Positions 17,201-24,972 of a stretch of 55,512 nucleotides of DNA are shown here, one piece after another. The first letter of the stretch is position 1; each line of letters begins with the position of its first letter. A model generated the notes under the pieces. That model made no database searches, was not told the DNA's origin, and saw nothing but the letters and a program-made list of their open reading frames with translations. The position numbers and the translations under genes were made by a program. Location of the stretch: contig CAJUTW010000003.1 of NCBI GenBank assembly GCA_910589335.1, forward strand, positions 1-55,512, written 5' to 3'. This stretch comes from an uncultured Bacilli bacterium (GTDB lineage Bacteria; Bacillota_I; Bacilli_A; RF39; UBA660).

Positions 17201-18808
17201 ATTATCTTTAAATTTTCTCGTTTGCATTTCTTTTTCTAGTTCTAGCGATATTTCTTTAGCTTCATCTAAATTAGTTGCAAAAAACCTTGTCTTTTTATTA
17301 TTACTCCAATTATGGGGAGCAACTTTAATATATTCCCAATTATTTGAATTTTGTTCATTTGTTAAAATAACTATTTTTAAATCTTCATAGCTATGATATG
17401 TTAACATTTGAAGGACTAATCCTTCTATAAATAATTTTTTATTTGAACCTGTTCCAATAATTGCACTAATATTTTTTTGAACAAAATTTAATGATATTGG
17501 AACGTTTTCTAGAGTTCTAGAAGTAGCTCCTACTTTATAAACTTCTTCCAAAAGATTATCACTTTTTAGGGAAAAATGTTTTTCAGGAATACTTATTTTT
17601 CCTCTTAATTCTGTTGTTCCAACTCCTAATCGTAAATCTAGAAAATCATTTTGTTCTAATTCTCTTTCCCATAGATTTCTTTTTTTCTGATAGACAATTT
17701 CTTTTGTTTGATTTAATGGTAGATAATTATCTATTAATATTTGTCTTTGAATTTTCATTTCAGTTTGAATTTTTTCTTTTTTTGAATCTAAATACTCCAT
17801 ATATTTAGTTTGACGTTCTGCTTCTTTTTTCTTTCTTTGTTTTTTCTGGTACATTCTTTGAAGATTTGGCCATAAAAGCATTGTTGCTAACATCGCTCCA
17901 GACATTAATAAAGATGGCAAAGCAGCTCCTATATCTACTGAACCATTTATTACCCCCATTAAAGAGTTATATCCCATAGTCATTGACATCATTGCCATTG
18001 TTAACATTGGTCCTATAGTGTATAGTACAGGCATTTTTTCTTCCTCTTCTTTTCCAGGTGGTGGATCTATCGCTATAACTGTTTCTTCAATTCCTGTTTT
18101 AAAACGAGGAGCTCTATAAAAGTAATCATCTTCTTTAAAGAATTCTATTCCTTCTTCATCAGGGTTATCAAATTCTACTTGTTTTTGTATAATAGGAGCA
18201 ACTTTTTCAAAATAATTATTATCTAATCGTAAAAAATTTCCAACATTATTGATTACAATTGAATCTTTTAAAACTATAATTTTTAATCCCATAATAAAAA
18301 TAATATCGCCATATTCTAGTGCTTTTGCAGTTACAACTTTATTATTAACATATGTTCCATATTTACTATTTAAATCTTGAATAATCCATTTATTATTATT
18401 GTAAATTAAACGAGCATGTTGTCTTGATACTAAGGGATGATTATAACAAATTGGACTTCTATTATCATTTCCAATTAATAATTCTTTTTGATCTCTTATT
18501 TTTAATTTTACTGTTTCTTTTTCAACTACTGGGGAACAATATAAAATAACATACTCATTGTCAGTATTTATTTTTAAAAAATAAAGTCCATATTCTTTTA
18601 AGATAGCAGACTCTATTTCTTTTTCACCTGACATTATTTTAGTTTCGAAGTCGCTTTTTATTTTCCACTCCCCATTATCTTCTTCTACATTAATTAAATT
18701 TCTGACATTTCCTAAATAATCGTTATCGGTAATCCAATAATTTCCAGAAACTTTTGTTGGTAAAACAAAATTAAAAATTCTCTTTTTTTTGATTAATCTA
18801 ACTATCAT
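14243..18808 (-). CDS. essC: EssC/YukBA-like type VIIb secretion ATPase
   Basis: A 1521-residue FtsK/SpoIIIE-type motor. Two N-terminal FHA-like regions come first; the second (about 108-180) has the GN...SRQHARLIY and DLNSKYGTYVNN elements. Two membrane helices follow, near 262-285 and 292-314. The first ATPase domain has Walker A GMTGSGKSE near residue 713 and Walker B SDEFAEL. The second has GSAGSGKE near 1070, but a weak Walker B (IIINNVEAF). The third, near 1330-1500, has lost its nucleotide motifs (NITGEDIS). That is the normal decay pattern in EssC, where the first domain drives export. It is the first gene of the operon, under a consensus promoter. Confidence 0.92.
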   Translation of the reverse strand: MIVRLIKKKRIFNFVLPTKVSGNYWITDNDYLGNVRNLINVEEDNGEWKIKSDFETKIMSGEKEIESAILKEYGLYFLKINTDNEYVILYCSPVVEKETVKLKIRDQKELLIGNDNRSPICYNHPLVSRQHARLIYNNNKWIIQDLNSKYGTYVNNKVVTAKALEYGDIIFIMGLKIIVLKDSIVINNVGNFLRLDNNYFEKVAPIIQKQVEFDNPDEEGIEFFKEDDYFYRAPRFKTGIEETVIAIDPPPGKEEEEKMPVLYTIGPMLTMAMMSMTMGYNSLMGVINGSVDIGAALPSLLMSGAMLATMLLWPNLQRMYQKKQRKKKEAERQTKYMEYLDSKKEKIQTEMKIQRQILIDNYLPLNQTKEIVYQKKRNLWERELEQNDFLDLRLGVGTTELRGKISIPEKHFSLKSDNLLEEVYKVGATSRTLENVPISLNFVQKNISAIIGTGSNKKLFIEGLVLQMLTYHSYEDLKIVILTNEQNSNNWEYIKVAPHNWSNNKKTRFFATNLDEAKEISLELEKEMQTRKFKDNNGKMELNGADYHHYKPYYVIITDDYKMVRDIELVKDVSEMPVNYGFSLIVISPRLVNIPNECKTFISIGDKKSGVFENELVSNKQKEFVADFDPTLNMYECCKIIANIPIDIAKESRSLPSSVSFLEMYNVGMIDQLNILNRWKNNDPTKTLQASVGLDKSRELFKLDLHEKAHGPHGLIAGMTGSGKSEFIITYILSMALNYHPYEVSFVLIDYKGGGLTGAFENKETGMKLPHLAGTITNLDTVEMNRSLASIQSELRKRQRIFNEARDKLNESTIDIYKYQSLFRRGLVEKPISHLFIISDEFAELKDQRPEFMEQLISTARIGRSLGVHLILATQKPSGVVNDQIWSNSKFRVCLRVQDKSDSMDMIKCPDAAELKTTGRFYLQVGYNELFAMGQAAWAGAQYYPTEKRKKKVDQSISIIDNVGSIIKSLDTKQNDVVIKSKGEEITNIIKYIVEEAKTENISIEQLWLDKIPNMIYIDKLKEKYNVKTEKNVINPIIGEYDDPDNQKQNVLTLPLSKEGNTIVFGSAGSGKELMLSSIVYSSISSHDSKEINFYILDFGAETLNMFKNAPHVGEVILSTEIEKINNLFKMINQIIEERKKIFVDYNGSYDFYINHGGKQIPMIVIIINNVEAFIETYSDYEEVIGQMTRDCLKYGVVFIFSTNGPNTVRYRLKQNFKQNVVLQFNDPMDYSSVIPGVRKKEPSKEYGRGLILLDSIFEFQTAYSYTEEKLTDYIKVVCEKLNKICEYKAPKIPILPEVVTQEFVKEKLGNITNIPVGVSKEELTIETINLKDKYMFNITGEDISTDPIFYKGLINTILKIPNTNCIIFDSNSILEDISNQRVFYSKDTCYNSIDKLNEVYNNKSEQTTICFLFNINSLLNKLSSIEKDKFTKLLAECKKNGNIKFIIIDTIEAIKSINYESWYKSNIDLSEGIWLGNGIGNQFTLRVTTNSRILRAEIDPGFGYIIKKGKAVLIKLISDE

Positions 18809-18843
18809 TAGATATCACCCCGTACTATCCTAATATATAACTA

Positions 18844-18872
18844 ATTATATCTTTTTTTATTTTTTTTTACAA
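18844..18872 (-). promoter_or_regulatory. Promoter of the type VII secretion operon
   Basis: Minus strand: TTGTAA (18867-18872), a 17-base spacer, TATAAT (18844-18849). It lies about 36 bases upstream of the essC ATG, which has a GGGGTGAT ribosome site. The AT-rich plus-strand side, 18873-19054, shows no further gene. Confidence 0.7.
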
Positions 18873-19054
18873 CCTCTTTATAAGGATTTTGAACAAAATG
18901 ACTTTAGAATAATAAAATAATTAAATTATGTTTTTGTGTTTATTTTTTTTCTTTTTAGTAAAGTTTTTAATGTTAAATTATTATCTTTTTTTATTAATAG
19001 GTTTATGCCTATACTAATTTAGTTTTTAAGAATACTTTATATTGGTGATATATA

Positions 19055-19852
19055 ATGATTAATTATTTTTTAAACTTAACGCCTATTTGGCAGGCGTTAA
19101 TAGCAGGATGTTTTACTTTTTTAGTTACATCTTTAGGAGCAGCAGTTGTTTTTGTATTTAAGTCAGTTAATAAAAATATTATGGACTCAATGTTAGCTAT
19201 TTCTGCAGGAATTATGCTTTCAGCTTCGTTTTTTTCTTTATTGAATCCAGCTGTTGAAATTGCAGAAGAATTAAATTTAAAAGTATGGTTAGTAGTCTTT
19301 ATAGGTATAATTTTTGGAGGAATATTACTTTATGCTGGAGATAAATTATTAGAATTTTTATCGAAAAATAAAGATTCTGGAAGTTTGAGTCTTAGAAGAT
19401 GTGCAATGTTATTTACTTCTATAACTTTACATAATATTCCTGAAGGATTAGTTGTTGGTGTTGCTTTTGGAGCTATCGCTTATGGAATTGATAATGCTAC
19501 TGTTTTTGCAGCAATAAGTTTAACAATAGGAATTGCAATTCAAAACTTTCCAGAAGGTAGTGCAATAAGTCTTCCACTAAGAAGAGAAGGATTATCAAGA
19601 TTTAAGTCTTTTATGTTTGCAATGCTTAGTGGAATAGTTGAACCTATAGCTGCTGTAATTGGAGCATTATTAGTTATGAAAATTCAAATTATTCTACCAT
19701 TTATATTATCTTTTGCAGCTGGTGCTATGATTTTTGTAATTTCTATGGAATTAATTCCAGAAAGTCAAAGTAATAAGAAAAAAGACCTTATGGCCTTCTT
19801 AACATTACTTGGATTTTCAATAATGATGGTTCTTGAAATAGTTTTAGGATAG
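19055..19852 (+). CDS. ZIP-family metal transporter
   Basis: A 265-residue membrane protein with eight predicted helices and the two ZIP metal-site helices: HNIPEGLVVGVAFG near residue 130 and NFPEGSAISLP near residue 165. Members bring Zn2+, and sometimes Fe2+ or Mn2+, into the cell. The length is standard for the ZupT/GufA bacterial branch. The start ATG has a TTGGTGAT site. Its end overlaps the convergent endolysin gene by 9 bases. Metal specificity cannot be read from the sequence. Confidence 0.9.
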   Translation: MINYFLNLTPIWQALIAGCFTFLVTSLGAAVVFVFKSVNKNIMDSMLAISAGIMLSASFFSLLNPAVEIAEELNLKVWLVVFIGIIFGGILLYAGDKLLEFLSKNKDSGSLSLRRCAMLFTSITLHNIPEGLVVGVAFGAIAYGIDNATVFAAISLTIGIAIQNFPEGSAISLPLRREGLSRFKSFMFAMLSGIVEPIAAVIGALLVMKIQIILPFILSFAAGAMIFVISMELIPESQSNKKKDLMAFLTLLGFSIMMVLEIVLG

Positions 19853-20548
19853 TTCTTTAATTGTTAATTTTTGATTTTCTTTTAAATAAACTCCATATAA
19901 ATCTGTTTTAGGTGCTGTAAAAGTAAATATATCTTTAGAATCAAGCTCTTCTTTGGGCTTTTCTTTTGGATCTTCAACTGGTTTTTCTATAGGCTTTTCG
20001 ATTGGTTTTTCTTCTTCGGGTTTTTCCACAATAGGTGTGGAAATTTTTTTAAATTGATAAGAATAATTATTTAGTATTTTTATAGTATCATCTATCCATA
20101 AACAATTTTCAGGGCGTTCACCATTATTAATACTCCAATAACCAGCTTCATTTTTATGCCATCCACTATTACTAAATTTACCTCTACCACATTCTATATG
20201 ACAATGATTTCCTGATGCATTTCCTTTTGTTCCTTCATGATAAAATACTTCTCCTTTTTTTATAACTTTACCAACAAATAAATTATCTACATTATTATCA
20301 TGAGCAAAAAGAATTGTTAAATAATCTACAGTTCCATCTGGATATTCTACTTTCTCTGTACTTTCTAGCCATACTTCGTTTGCATCAGTCTTATAAATTT
20401 TTTTTATAATCCCAGTAAATGGAGCATATATATCGCTAATTCCTGAATCTTTTCCTGCGTTATCAATAGCAAAACTATTTTTATGCGTACCTTCATTATA
20501 ACCTTGAGTTATACGCATAAATTCACTAGGAAATAATGGTTTTTCCAT
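19844..20548 (-). CDS. M23-like peptidase, phage endolysin type
   Basis: A 234-residue protein. The N-terminal 130 residues follow the LytM/M23 plan (NSFAIDN, APFTGIIKKIY, then GNHCHIECGRGKF, where the HxH histidines of the zinc site lie). There is no signal peptide, which fits a phage endolysin that needs a holin to reach the wall. Residues about 175-210 are a proline-lysine-glutamate repeat linker (EKPIEKPIEKPVEDPKEKP), followed by a short C-terminal domain that may bind the wall. It is 1 base from the holin-like gene. A TCCACA hairpin, 20023-20043, lies in the coding sequence. Confidence 0.75.
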   Translation of the reverse strand: MEKPLFPSEFMRITQGYNEGTHKNSFAIDNAGKDSGISDIYAPFTGIIKKIYKTDANEVWLESTEKVEYPDGTVDYLTILFAHDNNVDNLFVGKVIKKGEVFYHEGTKGNASGNHCHIECGRGKFSNSGWHKNEAGYWSINNGERPENCLWIDDTIKILNNYSYQFKKISTPIVEKPEEEKPIEKPIEKPVEDPKEKPKEELDSKDIFTFTAPKTDLYGVYLKENQKLTIKELS

Positions 20549-20887
20549 TTATTTTTCCTCCTTATTTATTATATTTTCTTTTAAAATACTGATTTTCTTT
20601 TTTGTTACAAGCTCTCTGTGCGGAGTAATTTTTCCTTCTAAAGATTTATATATTGTATCAGCACCTAAAAACGAAAAAAGTCCTACCCATAAACTTCTTG
20701 GAAAATTAATATCTGTGAATGTCATACAAAAAATTATTCCAATAGATAAATTTACTATAAAAGAATAAATGGATATATAATTGCTACTCTTAAATAATTT
20801 TTTTGTTTTTTGAATAAATGCACAAGTAATTGTACTTAAAGCAATAGCAATTATAAGCATTCTTTGTAAATATTCTAAGTCTAACAT
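20549..20887 (-). CDS. Holin-like small membrane protein
   Basis: A 112-residue protein with three hydrophobic segments (about 8-25, 40-58 and 65-82) and a basic tail. The segment FTDINFPRSLWVGLFSFLGADTIYK, here split by the second helix end, matches the A118-type holin pattern (lWvGL-SF-GAD-lYK). Holins open the membrane to let an endolysin out. It directly precedes the M23-like gene with an AAGGAGG site between, the order of a phage lysis cassette. No other phage gene is present. Confidence 0.65.
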   Translation of the reverse strand: MLDLEYLQRMLIIAIALSTITCAFIQKTKKLFKSSNYISIYSFIVNLSIGIIFCMTFTDINFPRSLWVGLFSFLGADTIYKSLEGKITPHRELVTKKKISILKENIINKEEK

Positions 20888-20952
20888 AGATACCTCCTCT
20901 TAATATTTTATGCAAAAGAGCATATCTTGCTACTAAAGAGTTTTTTTAGACA

Positions 20953-20982
20953 TAAAAAAACCTCGAATAAAATTTTCGAGGT
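20953..20982 (-). terminator. Terminator of the rplM-rpsI operon
   Basis: ACCTCGAA (20960-20967) and TTCGAGGT (20975-20982) form a stem with a 7-base loop; the minus strand continues with seven T. It lies 19 bases after the rpsI stop. Confidence 0.85.
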
Positions 20983-21000
20983 ATAACTGTAGATATATAA

Positions 21001-21426
21001 TTATCTCTTTGAGAATTGTGGTGCACGACGTGCTTTCTTCAAACCTGGTTTTTTACGTTCTTTCTTACGAGAATCTCTAGTAATAAACCCAGCAACTTTA
21101 AGAGTTTTTCTAAAACTATTTTCTGAATCAGTTGGAGTTATTTTATCATAGTCTAATAAAGCTCTTGTAATTCCTAAACGAATTGCTCCTGTTTGACCTT
21201 GAAATCCTCCACCTTTTACTTTTGCATCTACATCAAACATTTCTCTTGTATTAGTTAATTCTAATGGTTGACATAAATCCATAACACATAATTCAGAAGG
21301 TAAATATTCATTTACATCTCTTCCATTTACAGTTATTTTACCTGTTCCTGGTATTAATGTTACTCTTGCAACACTAGATTTTCTACGTCCTGTTCCAGTA
21401 TAAACATTTTTCTTATCTTTTGCCAT
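21001..21426 (-). CDS. rpsI: Ribosomal protein S9
   Basis: A 141-residue protein. It opens with the S9 element TGRRKSSVARV, contains KGGGFQGQTGAIRLGI, and ends in the basic KKARRAPQFSKR tail that reaches the ribosomal P site. The length is normal. It follows rplM by 12 bases with a GGAGGG site and shares its promoter. Confidence 0.97.
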   Translation of the reverse strand: MAKDKKNVYTGTGRRKSSVARVTLIPGTGKITVNGRDVNEYLPSELCVMDLCQPLELTNTREMFDVDAKVKGGGFQGQTGAIRLGITRALLDYDKITPTDSENSFRKTLKVAGFITRDSRKKERKKPGLKKARRAPQFSKR

Positions 21427-21438
21427 TAATTTACCCTC

Positions 21439-21870
21439 CTAATTTAACTCAAGCACTTCAGGCTTTTGTGCCATTTGTTTGTGCTCGTTTCCTGCATATA
21501 CAAATAGTTTTTTAAACATTTGTCTTCCTAATCTATTATGTGGAAGCATACCTTTTACAGCTCTTTCCATCATTTCAATTGGATATTGTTCTCTCATTGT
21601 TTTTGCAGTTCTTTCTCTTAATCCACCTAAATATTGTGAATGATTATAATACATTTTATTTTCAAGCTTGTTTCCAGTTAAATTTACTTTTTCAGCATTG
21701 ATAATAATTATATTATCTCCACAATCAATATGTGGTGTGTAAGTTGGTTTGTGTTTACCACGTAAATATTTAGCTGCTAATGATGCAACTCTACCTAAAG
21801 ATTTTCCTTCTGCATCAATAACATACCATTTACGTTCTACAGTTTCTTTTTTTTGCATATAACTTGTCAT
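21439..21870 (-). CDS. rplM: Ribosomal protein L13
   Basis: A 143-residue protein from the ATG at 21870, chosen because an AGGAG site lies seven bases upstream and because the longer frame adds 12 residues that other L13 proteins lack. The L13 signature KYLRGKHKPTYTPHIDCGDNIIIIN is split over residues 40-65. HNRLGRQMFKKLFVYAGNEH closes it. It heads the rplM-rpsI operon, which has a promoter at 21947-21975. Confidence 0.97.
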   Translation of the reverse strand: MTSYMQKKETVERKWYVIDAEGKSLGRVASLAAKYLRGKHKPTYTPHIDCGDNIIIINAEKVNLTGNKLENKMYYNHSQYLGGLRERTAKTMREQYPIEMMERAVKGMLPHNRLGRQMFKKLFVYAGNEHKQMAQKPEVLELN

Positions 21871-21940
21871 ATTTTTTCTCCTTTTACTTAAATCAAGCTT
21901 TCCCACGGCTTAATTTATGTGGGGATATTTGAATGTACCG
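21871..21940 (-). promoter_or_regulatory. Candidate L13 leader region
   Basis: The minus-strand 5' untranslated stretch from about 21940 down to the rplM start contains CCCAC...GTGGG and AAGC...GCTT arms whose spacing would interlock. Structured L13 leaders that respond to free L13 occur in Bacilli. The arms are visible, but a match to the known consensus could not be checked. Confidence 0.4.
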
Positions 21941-21946
21941 ATTGTA

Positions 21947-21975
21947 ATTATACTAAAAAAAGTATTAAAAATCAA
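21947..21975 (-). promoter_or_regulatory. rplM-rpsI promoter nested in a terminator
   Basis: Minus strand: TTGATT (21970-21975), a 17-base spacer, TATAAT (21947-21952). Its -35 lies in the loop and arm of the terminator at 21954-21982, which ends the gene upstream. Both elements read on the same strand. Confidence 0.75.
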
Positions 21976-21982
21976 TACTTTT
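21954..21982 (-). terminator. Terminator of the 21991-22320 gene
   Basis: AAAAGTATT (21974-21982 side on the minus strand) pairs with AATACTTTT (21958-21966) over a 7-base loop, followed by T on the minus strand. It lies 8 bases after the gene's stop. Confidence 0.7.
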
Positions 21983-21990
21983 CTTTTATT

Positions 21991-22320
21991 TTATATAGAT
22001 TTTGAATTATTTTTAGTTGAAACTTGAGCCTCAAGAAGATTTAACTTTTCTAAAGCTGCTTCTAATTCTTGATCACTCAAAGACTCTACATAAGCTTCTG
22101 TATATCTTTTTTCAATTTCATTAATTCTTTGCTCATTTAAAGTACCATTACCAAATGCAGTTATTGCTGTAGCTGCAGTTATAGATGTTGTTACTCTTTG
22201 TCCTTTCTTATCAATTTGTCCCTCATCATTTAATGTGGTATCACAAACTGAAAGTACTGTGGATGTTCCGACTCCTAAAGTTGTAGTTTTATCTGTAATA
22301 AAAGTTGTTAATATTGACAT
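21991..22320 (-). CDS. Unknown small threonine-rich protein
   Basis: A 109-residue soluble protein. The first 60 residues are threonine- and alanine-rich with little charge (TTTLGVGTSTVLSVC, SITAATAITAFG), and the second half is acidic and helical (SLSDQELEAALEKLNLLEAQ). No family is recognised. It is 12 bases after the 335-residue gene, has a perfect AAGGAGG site, and ends in its own terminator. The pair forms a two-gene operon between truA and rplM. Confidence 0.6.
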   Translation of the reverse strand: MSILTTFITDKTTTLGVGTSTVLSVCDTTLNDEGQIDKKGQRVTTSITAATAITAFGNGTLNEQRINEIEKRYTEAYVESLSDQELEAALEKLNLLEAQVSTKNNSKSI

Positions 22321-22332
22321 TTTTATTCCTCC

Positions 22333-23340
22333 TTATATTTTATAATATCTTTTTTTATTATCATTATTTTTCATCTGTCTAAATTCTGATTGTTCATTTG
22401 TCAAACTTTTTAATTGTTCATTTAGCAAATTCTTTAATTGCTGTATCTGCTCTATACTTGTTGCTTTTTCAATTATTTCATTTATACTTATTAGTTCATC
22501 ATTATGATATACATTTTCAAATATTAATTTTGATGCTTCATTATAATTTTTATTATAATTATTTGCAGTTCTTTCTTCTATTTTTTTTAATGCTTTTTCT
22601 TTTATTTCGTATCTTGTAATATTATAGTTTTGAATATTTATACACTCAAAATTTATAATTGCATTTAAAAGCTCTAGAATTAAAATTGGAGTAATATAAG
22701 ATATTCCAAAAATCATAAGTATAATTAAAATAGGAATAGCTAAAGTATTTCTAGTAAGAGACTGAACATGAACTCTTTTATTCCATTCTAAAAAAAATAT
22801 AATTTCTGTTGGTCTTTTTTTATTCAAATGATAATTTTTGTTCTTATTATAGTTCATTTCTTCTCGTATATACATTTTAGCAAATTTAGAAAGCTCTTTT
22901 AATTTTTTGACTTTTTGTTCATTGTTTAATCCTTTTAATAAATCAACTTTTTTATAGTACTTATCATAGAATTCTATAATTCTTGGATTAAATGCTTTTA
23001 TTTTATTTCTAATAGAAGTTAATTTATCAGTAAATTTATTATTAAATTTCTCTTTAAAAGAAATATATTTATCATAACATTTTAAAAACATGGGATGATT
23101 TTTTTCGATTTTGTCTCTTTTTTCTGCTTCTTTTTTTATTTTCTTAATCTCTTTTTTAGTTTTTTTATTTATTTGTTTGTCGAAGAAATTAATATAATTA
23201 GGTAAGAATGTTTTGATTATTTTAAATTTTAATTTTTCAACTGCAAATACTATCTTTTGAAAATTTACTGCTCCTAATTTTTCATAAATTTTAAGTTTTT
23301 TTATATTCTTTATTTGTTCTGAATTTTTTTCTAAATTCAT
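22333..23340 (-). CDS. Unknown membrane-anchored helical protein
   Basis: A 335-residue protein. A very basic, helical N-terminal half (residues 1-190, many KK and EK pairs) is followed by one or two membrane helices near 200-235 (TLAIPILIILMIFGISYITPI). A long acidic helix runs near 260-320 (SINEIIEKATSIEQIQQL). It is not a family I recognise. The promoter at 23369-23396 serves it. The strong charge split across the membrane suggests a structural or scaffold role. Confidence 0.6.
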   Translation of the reverse strand: MNLEKNSEQIKNIKKLKIYEKLGAVNFQKIVFAVEKLKFKIIKTFLPNYINFFDKQINKKTKKEIKKIKKEAEKRDKIEKNHPMFLKCYDKYISFKEKFNNKFTDKLTSIRNKIKAFNPRIIEFYDKYYKKVDLLKGLNNEQKVKKLKELSKFAKMYIREEMNYNKNKNYHLNKKRPTEIIFFLEWNKRVHVQSLTRNTLAIPILIILMIFGISYITPILILELLNAIINFECINIQNYNITRYEIKEKALKKIEERTANNYNKNYNEASKLIFENVYHNDELISINEIIEKATSIEQIQQLKNLLNEQLKSLTNEQSEFRQMKNNDNKKRYYKI

Positions 23341-23368
23341 ATTTCCCCCTTACTTAAAATTTGGTCAT

Positions 23369-23396
23369 ATTATAACATAATATATAAAAAAAACAA
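23369..23396 (-). promoter_or_regulatory. Promoter of the 22333-21991 operon
   Basis: Minus strand: TTGTTT (23391-23396), a 16-base spacer, TATAAT (23369-23374). The ATG at 23340 lies 29 bases downstream, with an AAGGGGG site. Confidence 0.65.
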
Positions 23397-23404
23397 TAAA
23401 TATT

Positions 23405-23434
23405 AAAAAAATTGATATTTCTATCAATTTTTTT
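23405..23434. terminator. Terminator of truA
   Basis: A 13-bp stem (23405-23417 with 23422-23434) over a TTTC loop, with A and T runs as flanks on each side, so it can work in either direction. The truA stop is at 23439. Confidence 0.8.
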
Positions 23435-23438
23435 AATA

Positions 23439-24173
23439 CTAATATTCTACATTTACTAAATACAATCCTTCTGCTGGAGCTGTTTTACTAGCTTTAGTTC
23501 GATCTTTACTTTCTATTATTTTTGGTATTTCTGAAGGAGGAATTTTATTTTCTCCTATTTTTATTAATAAACCAACCATATTTCTGATTTGGTAACGTAA
23601 AAAACCATTTCCTGTAAATGTTATAACTATTTTATTATTATCTAGTTCTTTTATTGATGTTTCTTCTATTGTTCTAACACAGTTTGTTTTTTCTTTGTTA
23701 TCTGTAACAAATGCTCGAAAATCGTGAGTTCCATTAAAATAAGTTAAGGCCTTTTTTATCGCATCAATGTTAAGTTTATAATTATATTGAAAAACATAAT
23801 TCCTTTCTAATGGATTATATTCTCCTAAATTAATAACATATTTATAAGTTTTTCTTTTTACATTATATCTTGCATGAAAGTTATCAGATACTTCTTTTGT
23901 TTCAATTATATGTATATCTTTAGGCAAATTACTATTTAGTGCTCTTTTTAATTTTTTTTCTGTTATATTTACATCTATATCAACATGCGCATATTGACAT
24001 AATGCATGAACTCCTTTATCAGTTCTTCCTGTTGCTGTTATTGGAGTATTTTTTGATGCATTAATTTTTTTTAATGCTTGTTCCATTTTCTCTTGAATAG
24101 TATCTAAGCCTTTTTGGGTTTGATATCCTGAATATGCTGTTCCATCATATGAAAATTTAATTAAATAGCGCAT
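23439..24173 (-). CDS. truA: tRNA pseudouridine(38-40) synthase
   Basis: A 244-residue enzyme from the ATG at 24173 with an AAGGAGG site five bases upstream. The catalytic aspartate lies in GRTDKGVHA near residue 55. FSYDGTAYSGYQ at the N-terminus and NGFLRYQIRNMVG near residue 200 are also family marks. It converts uridines 38-40 of the anticodon arm to pseudouridine. It follows the ECF ATPase pair by 10 bases, the usual place of truA in Bacilli, except that ecfT is missing in between. Confidence 0.95.
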   Translation of the reverse strand: MRYLIKFSYDGTAYSGYQTQKGLDTIQEKMEQALKKINASKNTPITATGRTDKGVHALCQYAHVDIDVNITEKKLKRALNSNLPKDIHIIETKEVSDNFHARYNVKRKTYKYVINLGEYNPLERNYVFQYNYKLNIDAIKKALTYFNGTHDFRAFVTDNKEKTNCVRTIEETSIKELDNNKIVITFTGNGFLRYQIRNMVGLLIKIGENKIPPSEIPKIIESKDRTKASKTAPAEGLYLVNVEY

Positions 24174-24183
24174 ATATTCCTCC

Positions 24184-24972
24184 TTATACATGTTTATAAA
24201 TGTCTTTAATAATATCTCTAATATCTTTATGATAATCTAATTTAATAAACTTATTCTTTTTAGCAAGATAAGTAAACTCCACAATTTTAGGAATTTCTAT
24301 TTTATTTCTTTTTAAAAAATCTACTCTTTTAAATACTTCTGTAGTAGGTCCTTCTACTATAATTTTTTTATTTCTAAATATTATAATATTGTTTGTATAT
24401 TTATAAAGCATAGTACTGTCATCACTTACAAAAATAATTGTTTTTTTATATTGTTCTTTTATTTTTTGAAGTAACAATATTATCTTTTTTTCATTTTTAA
24501 TATCAAAATCTTTAAATGGCTCTTCAATTATTAAAATATCAGGATTAGATAATAATGATATTGCTATTTGAAGATGCTTTTTTTCAGAAGTTGATAAGGA
24601 ATAAATACTTCTATTTAAATCTATATTTAAGGATACTATTTTTAAAGAGTCAAGCATTTTTTTTTCAGGATTTTTAAGACTAATTCTTTTTCTTTTTATT
24701 TCATTTTTCATTAATTCATAAATTGTATTTGTATAATAGCTATATTCTAATTCTTCTTTTATAACAGTTATTTTCTTTTTATAAAAGGTTATATTTTCTT
24801 TTCCTATTTCTTCATTATTAAAAATAATTTTACCTTTATAATTTTTTCTTAATTTAATTATATCTACTAATTTTTCTTTATCTGAACCAATTATTCCAGT
24901 TATAGCGTCATCTTTAATCGTAAAATTTATATTGTTTGAAAAATATTGATAATCTAAAAATTTTAGTTCCAT
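24184..24972 (-). CDS. EcfA2-like ABC ATPase with degraded motifs
   Basis: A 262-residue protein in the place of EcfA2. The P-loop reads GSDKEKLV at 29-36, with a lysine but no Ser/Thr after it. The signature is LSTSEKK where LSGGQ is expected. Walker B reads IIEEP, with Glu in place of the metal Asp. The switch histidine is Asp (VSDD). The C-terminus (residues 205-262) has the shape of the EcfA coupling region, but with basic substitutions. It overlaps the upstream ATPase gene by 10 bases. The family call rests on position and residual pattern; ATP hydrolysis is unlikely. Confidence 0.7.
   Translation of the reverse strand: MELKFLDYQYFSNNINFTIKDDAITGIIGSDKEKLVDIIKLRKNYKGKIIFNNEEIGKENITFYKKKITVIKEELEYSYYTNTIYELMKNEIKRKRISLKNPEKKMLDSLKIVSLNIDLNRSIYSLSTSEKKHLQIAISLLSNPDILIIEEPFKDFDIKNEKKIILLLQKIKEQYKKTIIFVSDDSTMLYKYTNNIIIFRNKKIIVEGPTTEVFKRVDFLKRNKIEIPKIVEFTYLAKKNKFIKLDYHKDIRDIIKDIYKHV

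Noticed and set aside
14243..18808. Loss of the third ATPase motif in EssC read as damage
   Set aside because: Weak nucleotide motifs in the later ATPase domains are usual in this family, so it is not a defect of this copy.
19077..19100. An AACGCC...GGCGTT inverted repeat at the start of the ZIP gene
   Set aside because: It lies in coding sequence and encodes ordinary membrane-helix residues; a metal operator there is unlikely.
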